64,000 bases of DNA from Gemmatimonadota bacterium. GTDB taxonomy: Bacteria; Gemmatimonadota; Gemmatimonadetes; Longimicrobiales; Gaopeijiaceae. Shown one piece after another: positions 27,770-37,984 of the stretch. The notes beneath the pieces were generated by a model, which ran no database searches, was not told the origin of the DNA, and saw only the letters and a list, made by a program, of their open reading frames with translations. The DNA is taken from assembly GCA_022827345.1 (NCBI GenBank), contig JAJDTB010000009.1, forward strand, positions 124,001-188,000, read 5' to 3'. The position numbers were made by a program, and so were the translations under genes. The stretch's first letter is position 1. Each line of letters begins with the position of its first letter.

Positions 27770-29245
27770 ATGACCGCAGCAACGACAACCCGGCATCCCC
27801 GGGGGCTGATGACGCTCTTCTTCACGGAGATGTGGGAGCGCTTCTCCTACTACGGGATGCGCGCGCTCCTGATCCTGTACCTGGCGGAGGCCACGATCGG
27901 CCAGAACCCGGGAATGGGACTCGATGTCGCGACCTCCGGCGCCATCTACGGCCTCTACACCGGACTCGTCTACCTGCTGGGCCTGCCGGGGGGGTGGGTC
28001 GCGGACCAGCTGTGGGGACAGCGCAAGGCCGTCTTCGTAGGGGGCTGCATCATCGCGGCCGGGCACTTCAGCATGGCCGTGCCCAACGACTTCAACTTCT
28101 TCCTGGGCCTCATCCTGATCGTCATCGGGACGGGGCTGCTGAAACCCAACGTCAGTTCGGTGGTCGCGGACCTGTATCCGGAAGGTGGAGCGAGGCGCGA
28201 CGCGGGGTTCTCCATCTTCTACATGGGGATCAACGTCGGGGCACTCGCGGGGCCCCTGATCTGCGGCTGGCTGGGGCAGAACTGGAACTGGCACTGGGGA
28301 TTCTCGGCCGCGGGCTTCGGGATGGTGCTCGGACTGATTCAATTCCGGCGCGGATACGGCCGCCTGGGGGATGCGGGCGTGCTTCGCACCGACCGGACGC
28401 CGGAGCAGGTCGCCAGCCTGAGCCGCCGCTTCTTCGGTGGCTGCGCGGCGCTGGCGGCCGCGCTGGTCGCTTTCGGCTACCTGGTATCGAGCGGGGCGAT
28501 CCCGATCACTCTCACGGATATCGCGGAGGGCCTGGCCGCGGTGATCATGATCGTCGTGGTCGTGTACTTCGTCTACCTGATGGGATTCGGCGGGCACAAC
28601 GACGTCGAAAAGAAGAAGATCGTCGCAATCTTCTGGTTCGCGCTGCTGGCCGTGATCTTCTGGTCGGGCTTCGAGCAGGCGGGTTCGTCGCTGAACCTCT
28701 TCGCCGAGAACTACACGGACCGCACGATCGGATCGTGGAGCTACCCGGCGTCATGGCTGCAGTCCGTGAACGCCTTCTTCATCGTCTGCCTGGCGCCGGT
28801 CTTCGGTTGGCTGTGGGTGTGGCTGGCGAACCGCAACGCCAATCCGTCGACGGCGGTCAAGTTCGCGCTGGGACTGCTGGGTCTCGCCGCCGGCTTCTTC
28901 GTGATCGCGTGGGGCGCGGCCAACGCGACGCCCGAATCGCCGGTCTCGGCATCGTGGCTCATCGTCATGTACTTCCTGCACACGGTCGGGGAGCTGGCGC
29001 TGTCGCCGGTGGGTCTGTCGGCGGTCACCAAACTCGCTCCGCCCAGCCGCATCAGTCAGATGATGGGGCTGTGGTTCGTGGCGACGTCCCTGGGCAACGT
29101 GGTGGCGGGGCTGGTGGCCGGAAGGCTGGAGGCGCTGGAGCCGTCGCCGCTCTTCTTCGCGGTGACGACGATCATCGGCTCGGCCGGCTTCGTGGCGCTG
29201 CTCGCGAGCCCCTTCATCAAGCGGCTGATGGGGGACGTGAAGTAG
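27770..29245 (+). CDS. POT/PTR family proton-coupled oligopeptide transporter
   Basis: The protein has 491 residues and about 12-14 transmembrane segments. The N-terminus has the ExxER-type proton-coupling motif in FFTEMWERFSYYGMRALLILYL. The second PTR2 region has GADxx-like FFLGLILIVIGTGLLKPNVSS and FSIFYMGINVGALAGPLI. A further hallmark is FFWSGFEQAGSSLNLFAEN, with a Gln-Ala-Gly typical of the family. It imports di- and tripeptides into the cytoplasm using the proton gradient. I used ATG 27770, preceded by GCAGAGG, rather than the upstream ATG at 27710. It sits alone after the dehydratase gene. Confidence 0.93.
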   Translation: MTAATTTRHPRGLMTLFFTEMWERFSYYGMRALLILYLAEATIGQNPGMGLDVATSGAIYGLYTGLVYLLGLPGGWVADQLWGQRKAVFVGGCIIAAGHFSMAVPNDFNFFLGLILIVIGTGLLKPNVSSVVADLYPEGGARRDAGFSIFYMGINVGALAGPLICGWLGQNWNWHWGFSAAGFGMVLGLIQFRRGYGRLGDAGVLRTDRTPEQVASLSRRFFGGCAALAAALVAFGYLVSSGAIPITLTDIAEGLAAVIMIVVVVYFVYLMGFGGHNDVEKKKIVAIFWFALLAVIFWSGFEQAGSSLNLFAENYTDRTIGSWSYPASWLQSVNAFFIVCLAPVFGWLWVWLANRNANPSTAVKFALGLLGLAAGFFVIAWGAANATPESPVSASWLIVMYFLHTVGELALSPVGLSAVTKLAPPSRISQMMGLWFVATSLGNVVAGLVAGRLEALEPSPLFFAVTTIIGSAGFVALLASPFIKRLMGDVK

Positions 29246-29251
29246 GACTTC

Positions 29252-29307
29252 AGACGCTCGTGCAAGCGCGCAGCGGCGCGGCGAGGGCGGCGCTGCGCCG
29301 GGCGTCT
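29252..29307. terminator. Two-tier hairpin between convergent genes
   Basis: The outer arms AGACGC (29252-29257) and GCGTCT (29302-29307) enclose the inner arms GCGCAGCG (29268-29275) and CGCTGCGC (29291-29298). It lies between the transporter stop and the stop of the convergent repeat protein. There is no T tract, so it may act as a bidirectional barrier rather than a classical terminator. Confidence 0.4.
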
Positions 29308-30553
29308 ACCTGTCCAGGCGCAGCTCCCGGAAGATGTCCCAGGGGATGGTCCGGGACTGATCGCCGTTGGTGACGACGACGCCGCGGTTGGCGCTGTCGA
29401 CGTCGTTGCTGCCGTCGAGGTCGAAGGACCGGCCATCGCGCAGGAACACGGTGCTGGCGCCGCCGTTCTTCACGATGCGGGCGATCTGCGAGAATTCGAC
29501 GGCGAATTCGACGCCGTTGTTCCACCCGTTGAGCAGCTCCCAGCTCGCGTATTCGTCGCGGTCCCACTTGATGTCGCCGGAGAGAGTGGCGCCGGTTGCG
29601 GTGACGACCGTGCCGCGCAGGGGACGACCGCCGTCGAAGTCGCGCCACGACGCCTCGGATTCAGGAGTGTGGAAGCGGACGCGAGAGAAATAGTCCCACG
29701 GAACCTTGACCTGGCCCAGCGCCGGGTCCGAGACGGTGATGCCGCGGTTGGTGTTGTCGACGTCGTTGGAGCCGAACAGCGTGACCCGCTCCCCCGAATG
29801 GAGATCGACGTGGGCGCCGACGGGCCCGTACTGCCGGATCTCGCGGATGGCCCCGAAGGGGATCTCGTAGGAGACTTCCGCGCCCTGCACCTGCGCTTCG
29901 CCGTCGAGGATGTCCGAGGTGTAGATCTCGTCGACATCCCATGCGATGTGGCCGGTGAACTCGATCCCGCGGCCCGTGGTGAGCGTCCCGTACAGCCTGC
30001 CCTCGGCGGGGCGGGCGCTCGCGGGCGCGGGGTGGAGGTCGATCTGGCGGACATCGCGCCACTTCAGGTCGGCCTGGCCCCCTCCGGCGAGGTCGACGAC
30101 CAGTGCCCGCATCGAACGCCCGAGGTCGGTGGATTCTCCCTGCATGCCGATGGTCTGTCCGGACCGCAGGTGGAAGAGCGCCTGGTTGCTTCCGACCGGC
30201 ACGATGCGCTCGACGTGGCCGAAGCGGACCCCCGACTGCCCGCGATAGCCGCGGTCCAGCTTGGTGGCGTCCAGCAGGTCGCTCCAGCTGCCCTCGTTGC
30301 GGTCCCAGCGCAGAAATCCCTCGTGGGCGCGGCCGTTCCGGTCGATCACCGTCCCGTACAGCCGGTTCGCCCCGGACAGGTGCTCGACCACCTCGTAGCT
30401 TCGCACCGGTGCCGCCACGGTGCGGTAGGTGATGTGCGAAGCCCTGCCGATCCCGCCGGCCAGCGCCACCGTAGCGACGATGGCCGCCACGGCCGAGCCG
30501 GCGATCAGGGCGCCGTTCCTCAGGTCTTCGTTCAATTGCCGCGAGTGCCTCAT
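29306..30553 (-). CDS. Membrane-anchored protein with three internal repeats, unknown
   Basis: The 415-aa protein starts at the ATG at 30553 with GGGAGGATTGAC upstream. One transmembrane or signal segment spans about residues 16-36 (ALIAGSAVAAIVATVALAGG). Three repeats of about 100-130 residues follow. Each opens LYGTVIDRNGRAHEGFLRWD, LYGTLTTGRGIEFTGHIAWD or LRGTVVTATGATLSGDIKWD and continues with a beta-rich stretch. The last two contain nearly identical GSNDVDN/SANRG motifs followed by VPWDYF or IPWDIF. I do not recognise the family; it may be a secreted all-beta structural or ligand-binding protein. Confidence 0.8.
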   Translation of the reverse strand: MRHSRQLNEDLRNGALIAGSAVAAIVATVALAGGIGRASHITYRTVAAPVRSYEVVEHLSGANRLYGTVIDRNGRAHEGFLRWDRNEGSWSDLLDATKLDRGYRGQSGVRFGHVERIVPVGSNQALFHLRSGQTIGMQGESTDLGRSMRALVVDLAGGGQADLKWRDVRQIDLHPAPASARPAEGRLYGTLTTGRGIEFTGHIAWDVDEIYTSDILDGEAQVQGAEVSYEIPFGAIREIRQYGPVGAHVDLHSGERVTLFGSNDVDNTNRGITVSDPALGQVKVPWDYFSRVRFHTPESEASWRDFDGGRPLRGTVVTATGATLSGDIKWDRDEYASWELLNGWNNGVEFAVEFSQIARIVKNGGASTVFLRDGRSFDLDGSNDVDSANRGVVVTNGDQSRTIPWDIFRELRLDR

Positions 30554-30720
30554 GTCAATCCTCCCTGGATCCTGCGTGTCCCGGTACTGATAACAACATA
30601 CGGTCACAGGCGCGAATCGTGTCGGTCTTGTCCCCAAAACGGAATCAGATAGCTTGGAAGACGATGAACAAGGCCCCCAGCGGTCGATCCACCCCGGGAA
30701 AGACACGGTAACCCTCGTCC

Positions 30721-31158
30721 ATGTCGATGTGGAGCAAGATATTCGGCGGGTCCGCACGCCCGGATAAGGTCGACTACTACGAAGAAGCGCTGGCCCTCTC
30801 CAGGGAGGGCAAGTTTCACGAGGCCCTCACGTCCCTGAGGCTGGCGCTGAAGGAGTCGCCCGGCGACCCCATCGTCCTTCAGCAGATTGCGATCGCCTAC
30901 ACGCGCATGGGCATGGACTCGGAGGCGCTGAAGACCTACCGGCACGTCCTGGACAGGAACCCGCACGCACCCGGGGCGCACTACGGGATCGCCTTCATCC
31001 TCAGGCGCCAGGGGAAACAGGCCGAGGCGGTCGAGCACCTCGAGGCCTTTCTGGCGGGGGACCCCCCGGAACCGGATGCCGACGAGCATATCGCGTACGC
31101 CAGACGGGCTCTCGATGAAATCCAGGGGAATGCGGGCGCGGACGGCGACGAGTTCTGA
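30721..31158 (+). CDS. Tetratricopeptide-repeat protein
   Basis: This small 145-aa cytoplasmic protein has about three TPR units, including YYEEALALSREGKFHEALTSL, IVLQQIAIAYTRMGMDSEAL and APGAHYGIAFILRRQGKQAEA. TPRs mediate protein-protein contacts. ATG 30721 or 30727 could start translation. It begins a run of six plus-strand genes (OsmC, acyl-CoA ligase, CutA, TerB-like, membrane protein) with short spacings. Its specific partner is unknown. Confidence 0.82.
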   Translation: MSMWSKIFGGSARPDKVDYYEEALALSREGKFHEALTSLRLALKESPGDPIVLQQIAIAYTRMGMDSEALKTYRHVLDRNPHAPGAHYGIAFILRRQGKQAEAVEHLEAFLAGDPPEPDADEHIAYARRALDEIQGNAGADGDEF

Positions 31159-31184
31159 CCCTTCTGCGGGGGGATGATTGAAAG

Positions 31185-31598
31185 GTGAATGCGGACAAGC
31201 AGGTTCGACTTGCCTGGACCGGTTCCGGCCTCGTCTTCGACGGCGGTCCCGTGGACGGTCCCCAGATCATTGTGGACGGGGACTCGGCGACCGGTCCCTC
31301 TCCCATGGAACTCGTGCTCCTGGCCGTGGCGGCGTGCATGGCCATCGACGTACGGGTGATACTCCGGAAGGGCCGGGTCCATTTCGACAGCCTGGACGTG
31401 GAGGCCTCCGGCGCCAGGCGAGCCAATCCGCCGCAGCACTACGAAGGTCTGCGTCTCGTCTTCAGGGTTACCGGGGTGGCGCCGGAAAGCCGGCCCAAGG
31501 TCGAGCGCGCCATCGAACTGTCGCGTGAGAAGTACTGTTCCGTCATGTTCTCCCTGAGGCAGGACATTCCGGTTGAAATCGTCATTGAAGGGGGATAG
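31185..31598 (+). CDS. OsmC-family thiol peroxidase-like protein
   Basis: The 137-aa OsmC/Ohr-fold protein starts at the GTG at 31185. The family's ATGPSPMELVLLAVAACMAIDV helix contains one Cys (near residue 48), and the second conserved Cys is in EKYCSVMFSL. OsmC-type proteins reduce organic hydroperoxides with these two Cys residues. It is closer in layout to the YhfA-type OsmC subgroup than to Ohr. It ends five bases before the GTG of the acyl-CoA ligase and is probably co-transcribed with it. Confidence 0.85.
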   Translation: MNADKQVRLAWTGSGLVFDGGPVDGPQIIVDGDSATGPSPMELVLLAVAACMAIDVRVILRKGRVHFDSLDVEASGARRANPPQHYEGLRLVFRVTGVAPESRPKVERAIELSREKYCSVMFSLRQDIPVEIVIEGG

Positions 31599-31602
31599 GC
31601 CC

Positions 31603-33438
<1,836 letters not shown>

Positions 33439-33441
33439 AGC

Positions 33442-33831
33442 GTGAAGTCGAGCGGGTCCGGCGATGATGCCTCCGCGGCGGGCGGCGGAAGCGATGTCGT
33501 CACGGTGCTGATGACGGCGCCGGGGATCGCCGAGGCGGAAGCGGTCGTTCGGCGCCTCGTCGAGGAGCGGCTGGCCGCTTGCGGGAACATCCTCCCCGGT
33601 GCGGTGAGTATCTATCAGTGGGAGGGAAAGGTACAGCGCGACGAGGAGTCGGTCGTCATTCTCAAGACGGTTCGGGGCCTGCTTCCGGGGATGCTGGCGC
33701 GGGCGGAGCAACTCCACCCGTACGATGTGCCCGAATTGCTCGTGCATGATGTAGTGGACGGCGCCGGTGCCTACCTGGAGTGGGTCCGGCGCGAATGCCG
33801 CCCGCAGCGGCTGGAACGCAAGGATGATTGA
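33442..33831 (+). CDS. cutA: CutA-like divalent-cation tolerance protein
   Basis: The 129-aa protein starts at the GTG at 33442, three bases after the ligase stop. Family motifs are VLMTAPGIAEAEAVVRRLVEERLAACGNI, then VSIYQWEGKVQRDEESVVILKT and HPYDVPELLVHDV. CutA proteins are small trimeric PII-like proteins linked to copper and divalent-metal tolerance. An N-terminal Ser/Gly/Ala-rich extension of about 18 residues is extra. It overlaps the TerB-like gene by 8 bp. Confidence 0.9.
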   Translation: MKSSGSGDDASAAGGGSDVVTVLMTAPGIAEAEAVVRRLVEERLAACGNILPGAVSIYQWEGKVQRDEESVVILKTVRGLLPGMLARAEQLHPYDVPELLVHDVVDGAGAYLEWVRRECRPQRLERKDD

Positions 33832-34324
33832 CCGCCTGAAGTCCTTCTTCGCCCGCGAAATGGCGGTCGGGGCGGAGGAGCCGGATGCGCATCGCGCCGC
33901 CGAGAGACTGCGGGTGGCGGCCTGTGCGCTGCTGCTCGAGGTGGCCCATGCCGACGACTTCTTCAGCACCGGCGAACGTAAGCACCTGCGGGCGCTGGTC
34001 CGGCGGCACTTCGGGCTGAAGCGGGAAGCCGCCGACGAACTGATCGCGCTCGCCGAGGACGAGCGGGGGCGGAGCGTCGACCTCTGGGGGTTCACCAACC
34101 TGATCAACGCCAGCTATTCCACCGGCCAGAAGATGGTGCTTGCCGAGGCGATGTGGGGCATCGTGCTGGCGGACGGCGAACTGGCCAACCGGGAGGACTA
34201 CCTGATGCGAAAGATCTCGCACCTGATCGGACTCAGGTCCGGCTACCTGGCCGAGGCCAGAAGGCGTCACGACGCAGTGGGGCCGGGGACCGTGGAACCG
34301 GAGAGCGCGTCATGTCCCTCCTGA
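33824..34324 (+). CDS. TerB-like protein
   Basis: The 166-aa protein starts at the ATG at 33824, overlapping CutA by 8 bp. Its all-helical body includes ACALLLEVAHADDFFSTGERKHLRALVRRHFGL and later MVLAEAMWGIVLADGELANREDYLMRKISHLIGL. The paired acidic D/E turns (HADDFFSTGE, LADGELANRE) are typical of TerB domains and may bind metal. TerB proteins are associated with tellurite resistance and membrane stress complexes, but no other ter genes are nearby. Its stop overlaps the start of a small membrane gene by 13 bp. Confidence 0.8.
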   Translation: MIDRLKSFFAREMAVGAEEPDAHRAAERLRVAACALLLEVAHADDFFSTGERKHLRALVRRHFGLKREAADELIALAEDERGRSVDLWGFTNLINASYSTGQKMVLAEAMWGIVLADGELANREDYLMRKISHLIGLRSGYLAEARRRHDAVGPGTVEPESASCPS

Positions 34325-34614
34325 TCCAGATTCTCGTCGGGCTGGTCGCGGTCGCACTGGGCATCTTCCTGGGCATGCCCGGCAAGCAGCCGGACGAGGA
34401 AGCGGACGGCGCGGGGGGCAGGCGCATCGGGGCGCACGGCGAAAAAAAGGTCCGGGAGCTGGAGAACGCCCTCGGCCGGGCTGCGCGCCGAAGCAAGGGG
34501 GCAAAGCGCTACTTCACCCCGCTCGATCTGCTCAGGCGGGATCGGCGCGCGTCGGAGCGGCGGCGCACGCGCAGGCACTTCAAGACGGTGGCTCCTTCGC
34601 GGAGGAAGCGCTAG
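34312..34614 (+). CDS. Small single-pass membrane protein
   Basis: The 100-aa protein has one N-terminal transmembrane segment (SLLIQILVGLVAVALGIFLG) and then a basic, Arg/Lys-rich cytoplasmic tail. It overlaps the TerB-like gene and is probably translated with it. Its stop codon TAG (34612-34614) is the first three bases of the adjacent 85-bp MITE. Without the insertion the frame would continue as TAC CCC ATC AGG TAG, four codons longer. The function is unknown. Confidence 0.7.
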   Translation: MSLLIQILVGLVAVALGIFLGMPGKQPDEEADGAGGRRIGAHGEKKVRELENALGRAARRSKGAKRYFTPLDLLRRDRRASERRRTRRHFKTVAPSRRKR

Positions 34615-34696
34615 TGTCCCGTCCCGGCGAGCGCAGCGGACCAGCGCGGATGTATCGGTGCTCGAATAGCCGAGAAATCTCCGGGACAGGACACTA
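34612..34696. repeat. 85-bp MITE with 16-bp terminal inverted repeats
   Basis: The element starts TAGTGTCCCGTCCCGG and ends CCGGGACAGGACACTA, so its ends are inverted repeats matching at 15 of 16 positions. Reverse-complemented, its first 72 bases match 37232-37303 at 66 of 72 positions, and its other end is identical to 44538-44553. A TA at each edge is consistent with a TA target duplication, as in the IS630/Tc1-mariner group (inference). It encodes nothing. It sits between two convergent genes and supplies or overlaps both of their stop codons. Its pairing arms could also act as a terminator. Confidence 0.85.
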
Positions 34697-36262
34697 CCCC
34701 ATCAGGTAGTTGATCACGACCAGGATGCAGCCGATGAAGGCGCCGAGGGCGTAGCCCAGGTAGACGATCGTGCGGAGTTCCCGGTCGGTGACCTTGCGGA
34801 CGAGTTCCTCCATCCGCGCCACGGGGAAGTCGCGGACCTTTTCCTCCACCCTGCGGGCGACGTCGAGCTTGGCGACGACGGCAGGGATCTGGGACTGCAT
34901 CCAGAGCCACAGAGGATCGCCGACGGCGCTCTGGATGCTTCGGGCGGCGTTCGCGGGGAGCCATCTGGCCGGCCGCCCGATCGGGCGTTCCAGGACCGTG
35001 GCGGCGATGCGGCGGGCCGCCTCGCGGTAGACGGTGCCGGCGACGTCGCTTCTTGCCGCCGTAACGACCCACTCCGAAACGCGCTCCGGCGGGATGTCGT
35101 CGATCAACTCCGCCCAGGTCTGCTTCGACGCCCGGCTCAGCGCGGCTTCCACCCGCTCGCGTACGAAGTCCCGGGCGGCGGGTTCCCGCACGAGCTCGAC
35201 GAGCCACGACGAGATCGTGCCCGACGCCTCGACCACCTCGGGATCGCCCGGATGTCCCAGCACGTCCGTCACGGGACGGTCGAGGAGGTCCTCGATCGCG
35301 TCGTGGATGTTCCTGCCCAGCGCGGCCTCGACTCTGCGCTCCCTGAAGAGAACGGCAATCCGTTCGGCTCCTTGCACCTGAATGGTGTTGACGACCTTCT
35401 TCACGGCGTCGCCCGAGAGGACCATCTTGGCCACCAGCTTCTTATGGAAGTGGAGATCCTCCATGAAACGGTCCAGCACGTCCTGAATGGCCTTCTCGAA
35501 GCGCCCGCGGGCGCCGGGATCCTCGAGCACCTTGCCCATGCGCTGGATCGCGAGGGGCACGAAGTCGGCGATGGCGTGCTGGAGCGTGCCGGTCACGCCG
35601 GGAGGGAGCAGGTCGCGGATGGTGAGGGACGGGATCAGGAGACGGTCGGCGGCGTGCTCCACGTATTCGGCCACGGTCCGCTGGAACTTCTCGCTCTCGG
35701 CCGCGTTGGCGACCCACTGTTCGGCCGCCCCGGCGACGCTCGCTTCGCGCGACGGCGTGAGGATGTCCGATACCGGCTGGTCCGCCAGGTAGTCGGTAAG
35801 GGTAGCCGCCCTGCGCTCGACGGCCTCCTCGAAGGCCTCGGATTCGATGTGCCTCTCGATTCTGGAGATGGCGTGCTCCAGCACCTCGTCGACGATGGGG
35901 GCCGCGCCGGCCATCACCTCCGGGCCGAGGACCTCGCTCAGGGAGCCGCGCTCCACCTCGAGCAGCTCGTGGAGGAAGCGCTCCAGCCCTTCGTCGAACG
36001 CTTCCCGGAACTCGGGCTCGGCGAACACGCGGGTGAGGTCCTCTTCCGTGAGGAGACGGTTGCCGACCGCGTTGCCTATGGCGCGCGCGAGCCGGGCCTG
36101 GTTCTTGGGGACCGCGCCCTGGAGCAGCCGCACCCGCCAACGCCACAGGGTCGGGGGGCGGTGGGGGTGGAAGAGCATCCAGATGGCTACCGTGTTGGTG
36201 AGGCCGCCGGCCAGCGCACCCATGACGATCGACACGATGGCACGCAGGAGCACGTCGTTCAT
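34694..36262 (-). CDS. DUF445 family membrane protein
   Basis: This 522-aa protein has hydrophobic segments at both ends: LLRAIVSIVMGALAGGLTNTVAIWMLF at the N-terminus and IVYLGYALGAFIGCILVVIN at the C-terminus. A long helical, acidic/basic central region lies between them. The layout, the N-terminal AGGLTNTVAIWMLFHP signature and the repeated helical segments match the DUF445 (YheB/YjiN-like) family, whose role is not established. The TAG stop at 34696-34694 coincides with the edge of the MITE. It lies 13 bp downstream of the lipoprotein gene on the same strand and is probably co-transcribed with it. Confidence 0.87.
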   Translation of the reverse strand: MNDVLLRAIVSIVMGALAGGLTNTVAIWMLFHPHRPPTLWRWRVRLLQGAVPKNQARLARAIGNAVGNRLLTEEDLTRVFAEPEFREAFDEGLERFLHELLEVERGSLSEVLGPEVMAGAAPIVDEVLEHAISRIERHIESEAFEEAVERRAATLTDYLADQPVSDILTPSREASVAGAAEQWVANAAESEKFQRTVAEYVEHAADRLLIPSLTIRDLLPPGVTGTLQHAIADFVPLAIQRMGKVLEDPGARGRFEKAIQDVLDRFMEDLHFHKKLVAKMVLSGDAVKKVVNTIQVQGAERIAVLFRERRVEAALGRNIHDAIEDLLDRPVTDVLGHPGDPEVVEASGTISSWLVELVREPAARDFVRERVEAALSRASKQTWAELIDDIPPERVSEWVVTAARSDVAGTVYREAARRIAATVLERPIGRPARWLPANAARSIQSAVGDPLWLWMQSQIPAVVAKLDVARRVEEKVRDFPVARMEELVRKVTDRELRTIVYLGYALGAFIGCILVVINYLMG

Positions 36263-36275
36263 CGGCTGCGTCCGG

Positions 36276-37226
36276 TCACCGCTGCAGGTGGCGGAGGAAG
36301 CCGATCACCTCGATCCGCTCGGAATCGATGGTGACGGATCCCGTGATTTCATACACGCCGAGGGCGGGCAGGCGCGCGCCGGTTCCCCGCATCGTATGCT
36401 GGTGGGAGCTCACGGCTTCGAGTCGGCCGGTCAGTTCGGGGTCGGTCGCCGAGATGGTCCATACCACCGGGATATCGCGGCGGGCCCGCTCGAAGGTATA
36501 GAGTTCCGGCCAGGCTACTTCGACTTCGGGCCACGAATAGGTGGCGGTATCGAGCCGTGCCCAGGCGCGGTATGGATCGGACCCTTCGGAATCGGCGAAG
36601 AGCAGCTGGAAGCGGGGGCCCCCGGTCAGCAGAGCCAGTTCGGTGACCTCGTCGACTTCGTTCGGTCTGGCGGTCAGGGCATCGAGTACGAGACCGCTCG
36701 TCTCTACCCCGGCGAGGCGCGAAGTCCCGTTCAGCAAACGGTATGTCTCTCCCCGCTGACCGCCCCACTCCGCGATGACTTCGCCCATTCGCACCGACAG
36801 ATCGCGCACGCCCTCCTGGAAGTAGATCTCCTGCAGCGCGTCGTCCATCCCGACGATCAGCCTCGCAGATCCGCGCGGCACGATCCGCCACGGAGAGCGG
36901 GTCGTTTCGGTCGACCAATCGTCCTCGACGAAGAGACGCCATTCCCCGGCCCGCCCAAGCCAGCCGCGCGTGGAGCGCAGGATCCGGTCGGGTTCGACCC
37001 GGTTCGCGAATTCCCAGGGCACGAACATCGACGAATCCCGCGAGGCGGCGACGAAAGCCACCGTCCGGCGATATGTCGTGCCCGCCGTCCCCGGTTCGAC
37101 CTCCGGCCGAGGGGACGCGCCGGGATGGCCGGGGGTCTGCGCGGGCCTGTCCTCGACCGGGTCACCGGCGCAGGACGCCAGCAGAAGAGCGACGAGCACT
37201 GCATGCGCGGCCTGGGCCGAGGACAC
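36276..37226 (-). CDS. Lipoprotein, unknown function
   Basis: The 316-aa protein has a lipoprotein signal peptide, AVLVALLLASCAG (Cys near residue 19), followed by a Pro-rich linker to about residue 45. The remainder is a beta-rich domain with Trp/Tyr-rich strands (WRLFVEDDWSTETTRSPW, DTATYSWPEVEVAWPELY) ending GVYEITGSVTIDSERIEVIGFLRH. The terminal pattern recalls lipocalin/CrtC-like barrels, but I cannot assign it. The GTG start lies five bases from the left end of the island at 37232, so the island separates it from its former upstream sequence. Confidence 0.72.
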   Translation of the reverse strand: MSSAQAAHAVLVALLLASCAGDPVEDRPAQTPGHPGASPRPEVEPGTAGTTYRRTVAFVAASRDSSMFVPWEFANRVEPDRILRSTRGWLGRAGEWRLFVEDDWSTETTRSPWRIVPRGSARLIVGMDDALQEIYFQEGVRDLSVRMGEVIAEWGGQRGETYRLLNGTSRLAGVETSGLVLDALTARPNEVDEVTELALLTGGPRFQLLFADSEGSDPYRAWARLDTATYSWPEVEVAWPELYTFERARRDIPVVWTISATDPELTGRLEAVSSHQHTMRGTGARLPALGVYEITGSVTIDSERIEVIGFLRHLQR

Positions 37227-37231
37227 GCTGC

Positions 37232-37303
37232 TAGTGTCCTGTCCCGGAAATGTCTCGGCTATTCGAGCACCGATGCATCCGTGCTGGACCGCTACGCTCG
37301 CCG
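37232..37303 (+). repeat. Left end of the island, homologous to the MITE
   Basis: These 72 bases match the reverse complement of the MITE at 34625-34696 at 66 of 72 positions. The match stops abruptly after CGCTCGCCG. The missing 13 bases of the MITE pattern occur at the far end of the island. Confidence 0.85.
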
Positions 37304-37498
37304 CGCCGCATTGTCACGTGTACATTACATTTGGTCATGTTGTCTTTACGTTTCTATCTTCGGGGCTCCGCTCTGCGTTGCTCTTCGGACGAATAGCGGT
37401 GCTGTTCGTCTCTCAGAGCGCCTTGCCAGCCCAGCAGGTGGTCGCATGCTCGCAATCCGTTGTGGGTATTGAACTTGTGAGTCTGGCAGGCCCGATTC

Positions 37499-37526
37499 CC
37501 GCCAATTGACTCCCGCCGATTGGCGG
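37499..37526 (-). terminator. Hairpin 3' of the recombinase fragment
   Basis: Arms CCGCCAA (37499-37505) and TTGGCGG (37520-37526) form a 7-bp stem with a 14-base loop. It lies three bases beyond the stop of the recombinase reading frame. No T tract follows. Confidence 0.4.
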
Positions 37527-37528
37527 CC

Positions 37529-37984
37529 TCAGGCGTGAGACCGCCGACGAGCTTCCAGAGCCGTCCGAAGCTGTCCCGCATCCGGGCGCTGGTAGCATTC
37601 AAGCACCGTCTTGGCGGTCTTCCAGCCGCCCAGCTCGCAGAGCACCTTCAGCGGCTGGTCCATCAGGTCGCTCGCGAACTTCCGCCTCAGCGAATGCCAG
37701 CCTCTTCCGGGCATCGGCTCCAGACCCGCAAGAATCTGGGCCTTGCTCCACCAAGCGTGCAACCGGGCAGCCCCGAGACACGCCAGCGGATTCCTGGGCG
37801 CGGGCAGCACCGGTGCTTCTCCGATTCCGGGGTTCCTTCTCCGGGCCTCGTCGAGAGCGGCGAGCGCGTCGCCCGTGACGGGCGTGGCGTGTTCGTGGCC
37901 CGACTTGTCGTGTTCGGCACGCCAGAGGATCGTCCCGCCCTCGATGTCGATGTCGCACCACCGAAGCTGGAACTCGCCGGGGCG
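37529..37984 (-). pseudogene. Tyrosine recombinase/integrase, C-terminal catalytic fragment
   Basis: The frame encodes the C-terminal half of a phage-type integrase. It begins FQLRWCDIDIEGGTILWRAE, contains the HxxR box in GWHSLRRKFASDL and ends GGWKTAKTVLECYQRPD with the nucleophilic Tyr. The N-terminal SAM-like domain and the first catalytic Arg are missing. The frame stays open to 38185, but that part reads as shadow of a gene on the other strand, so the coding homology appears to end near 37980. It is probably inactive. It sits just inside the left end of the island. Confidence 0.75.

Noticed and set aside
37440-37510. T-arm-like sequence (GGCCCGATTCCCGCC) in the island
   Set aside because: No acceptor, D or anticodon arm could be paired with it, so I do not call a tRNA.
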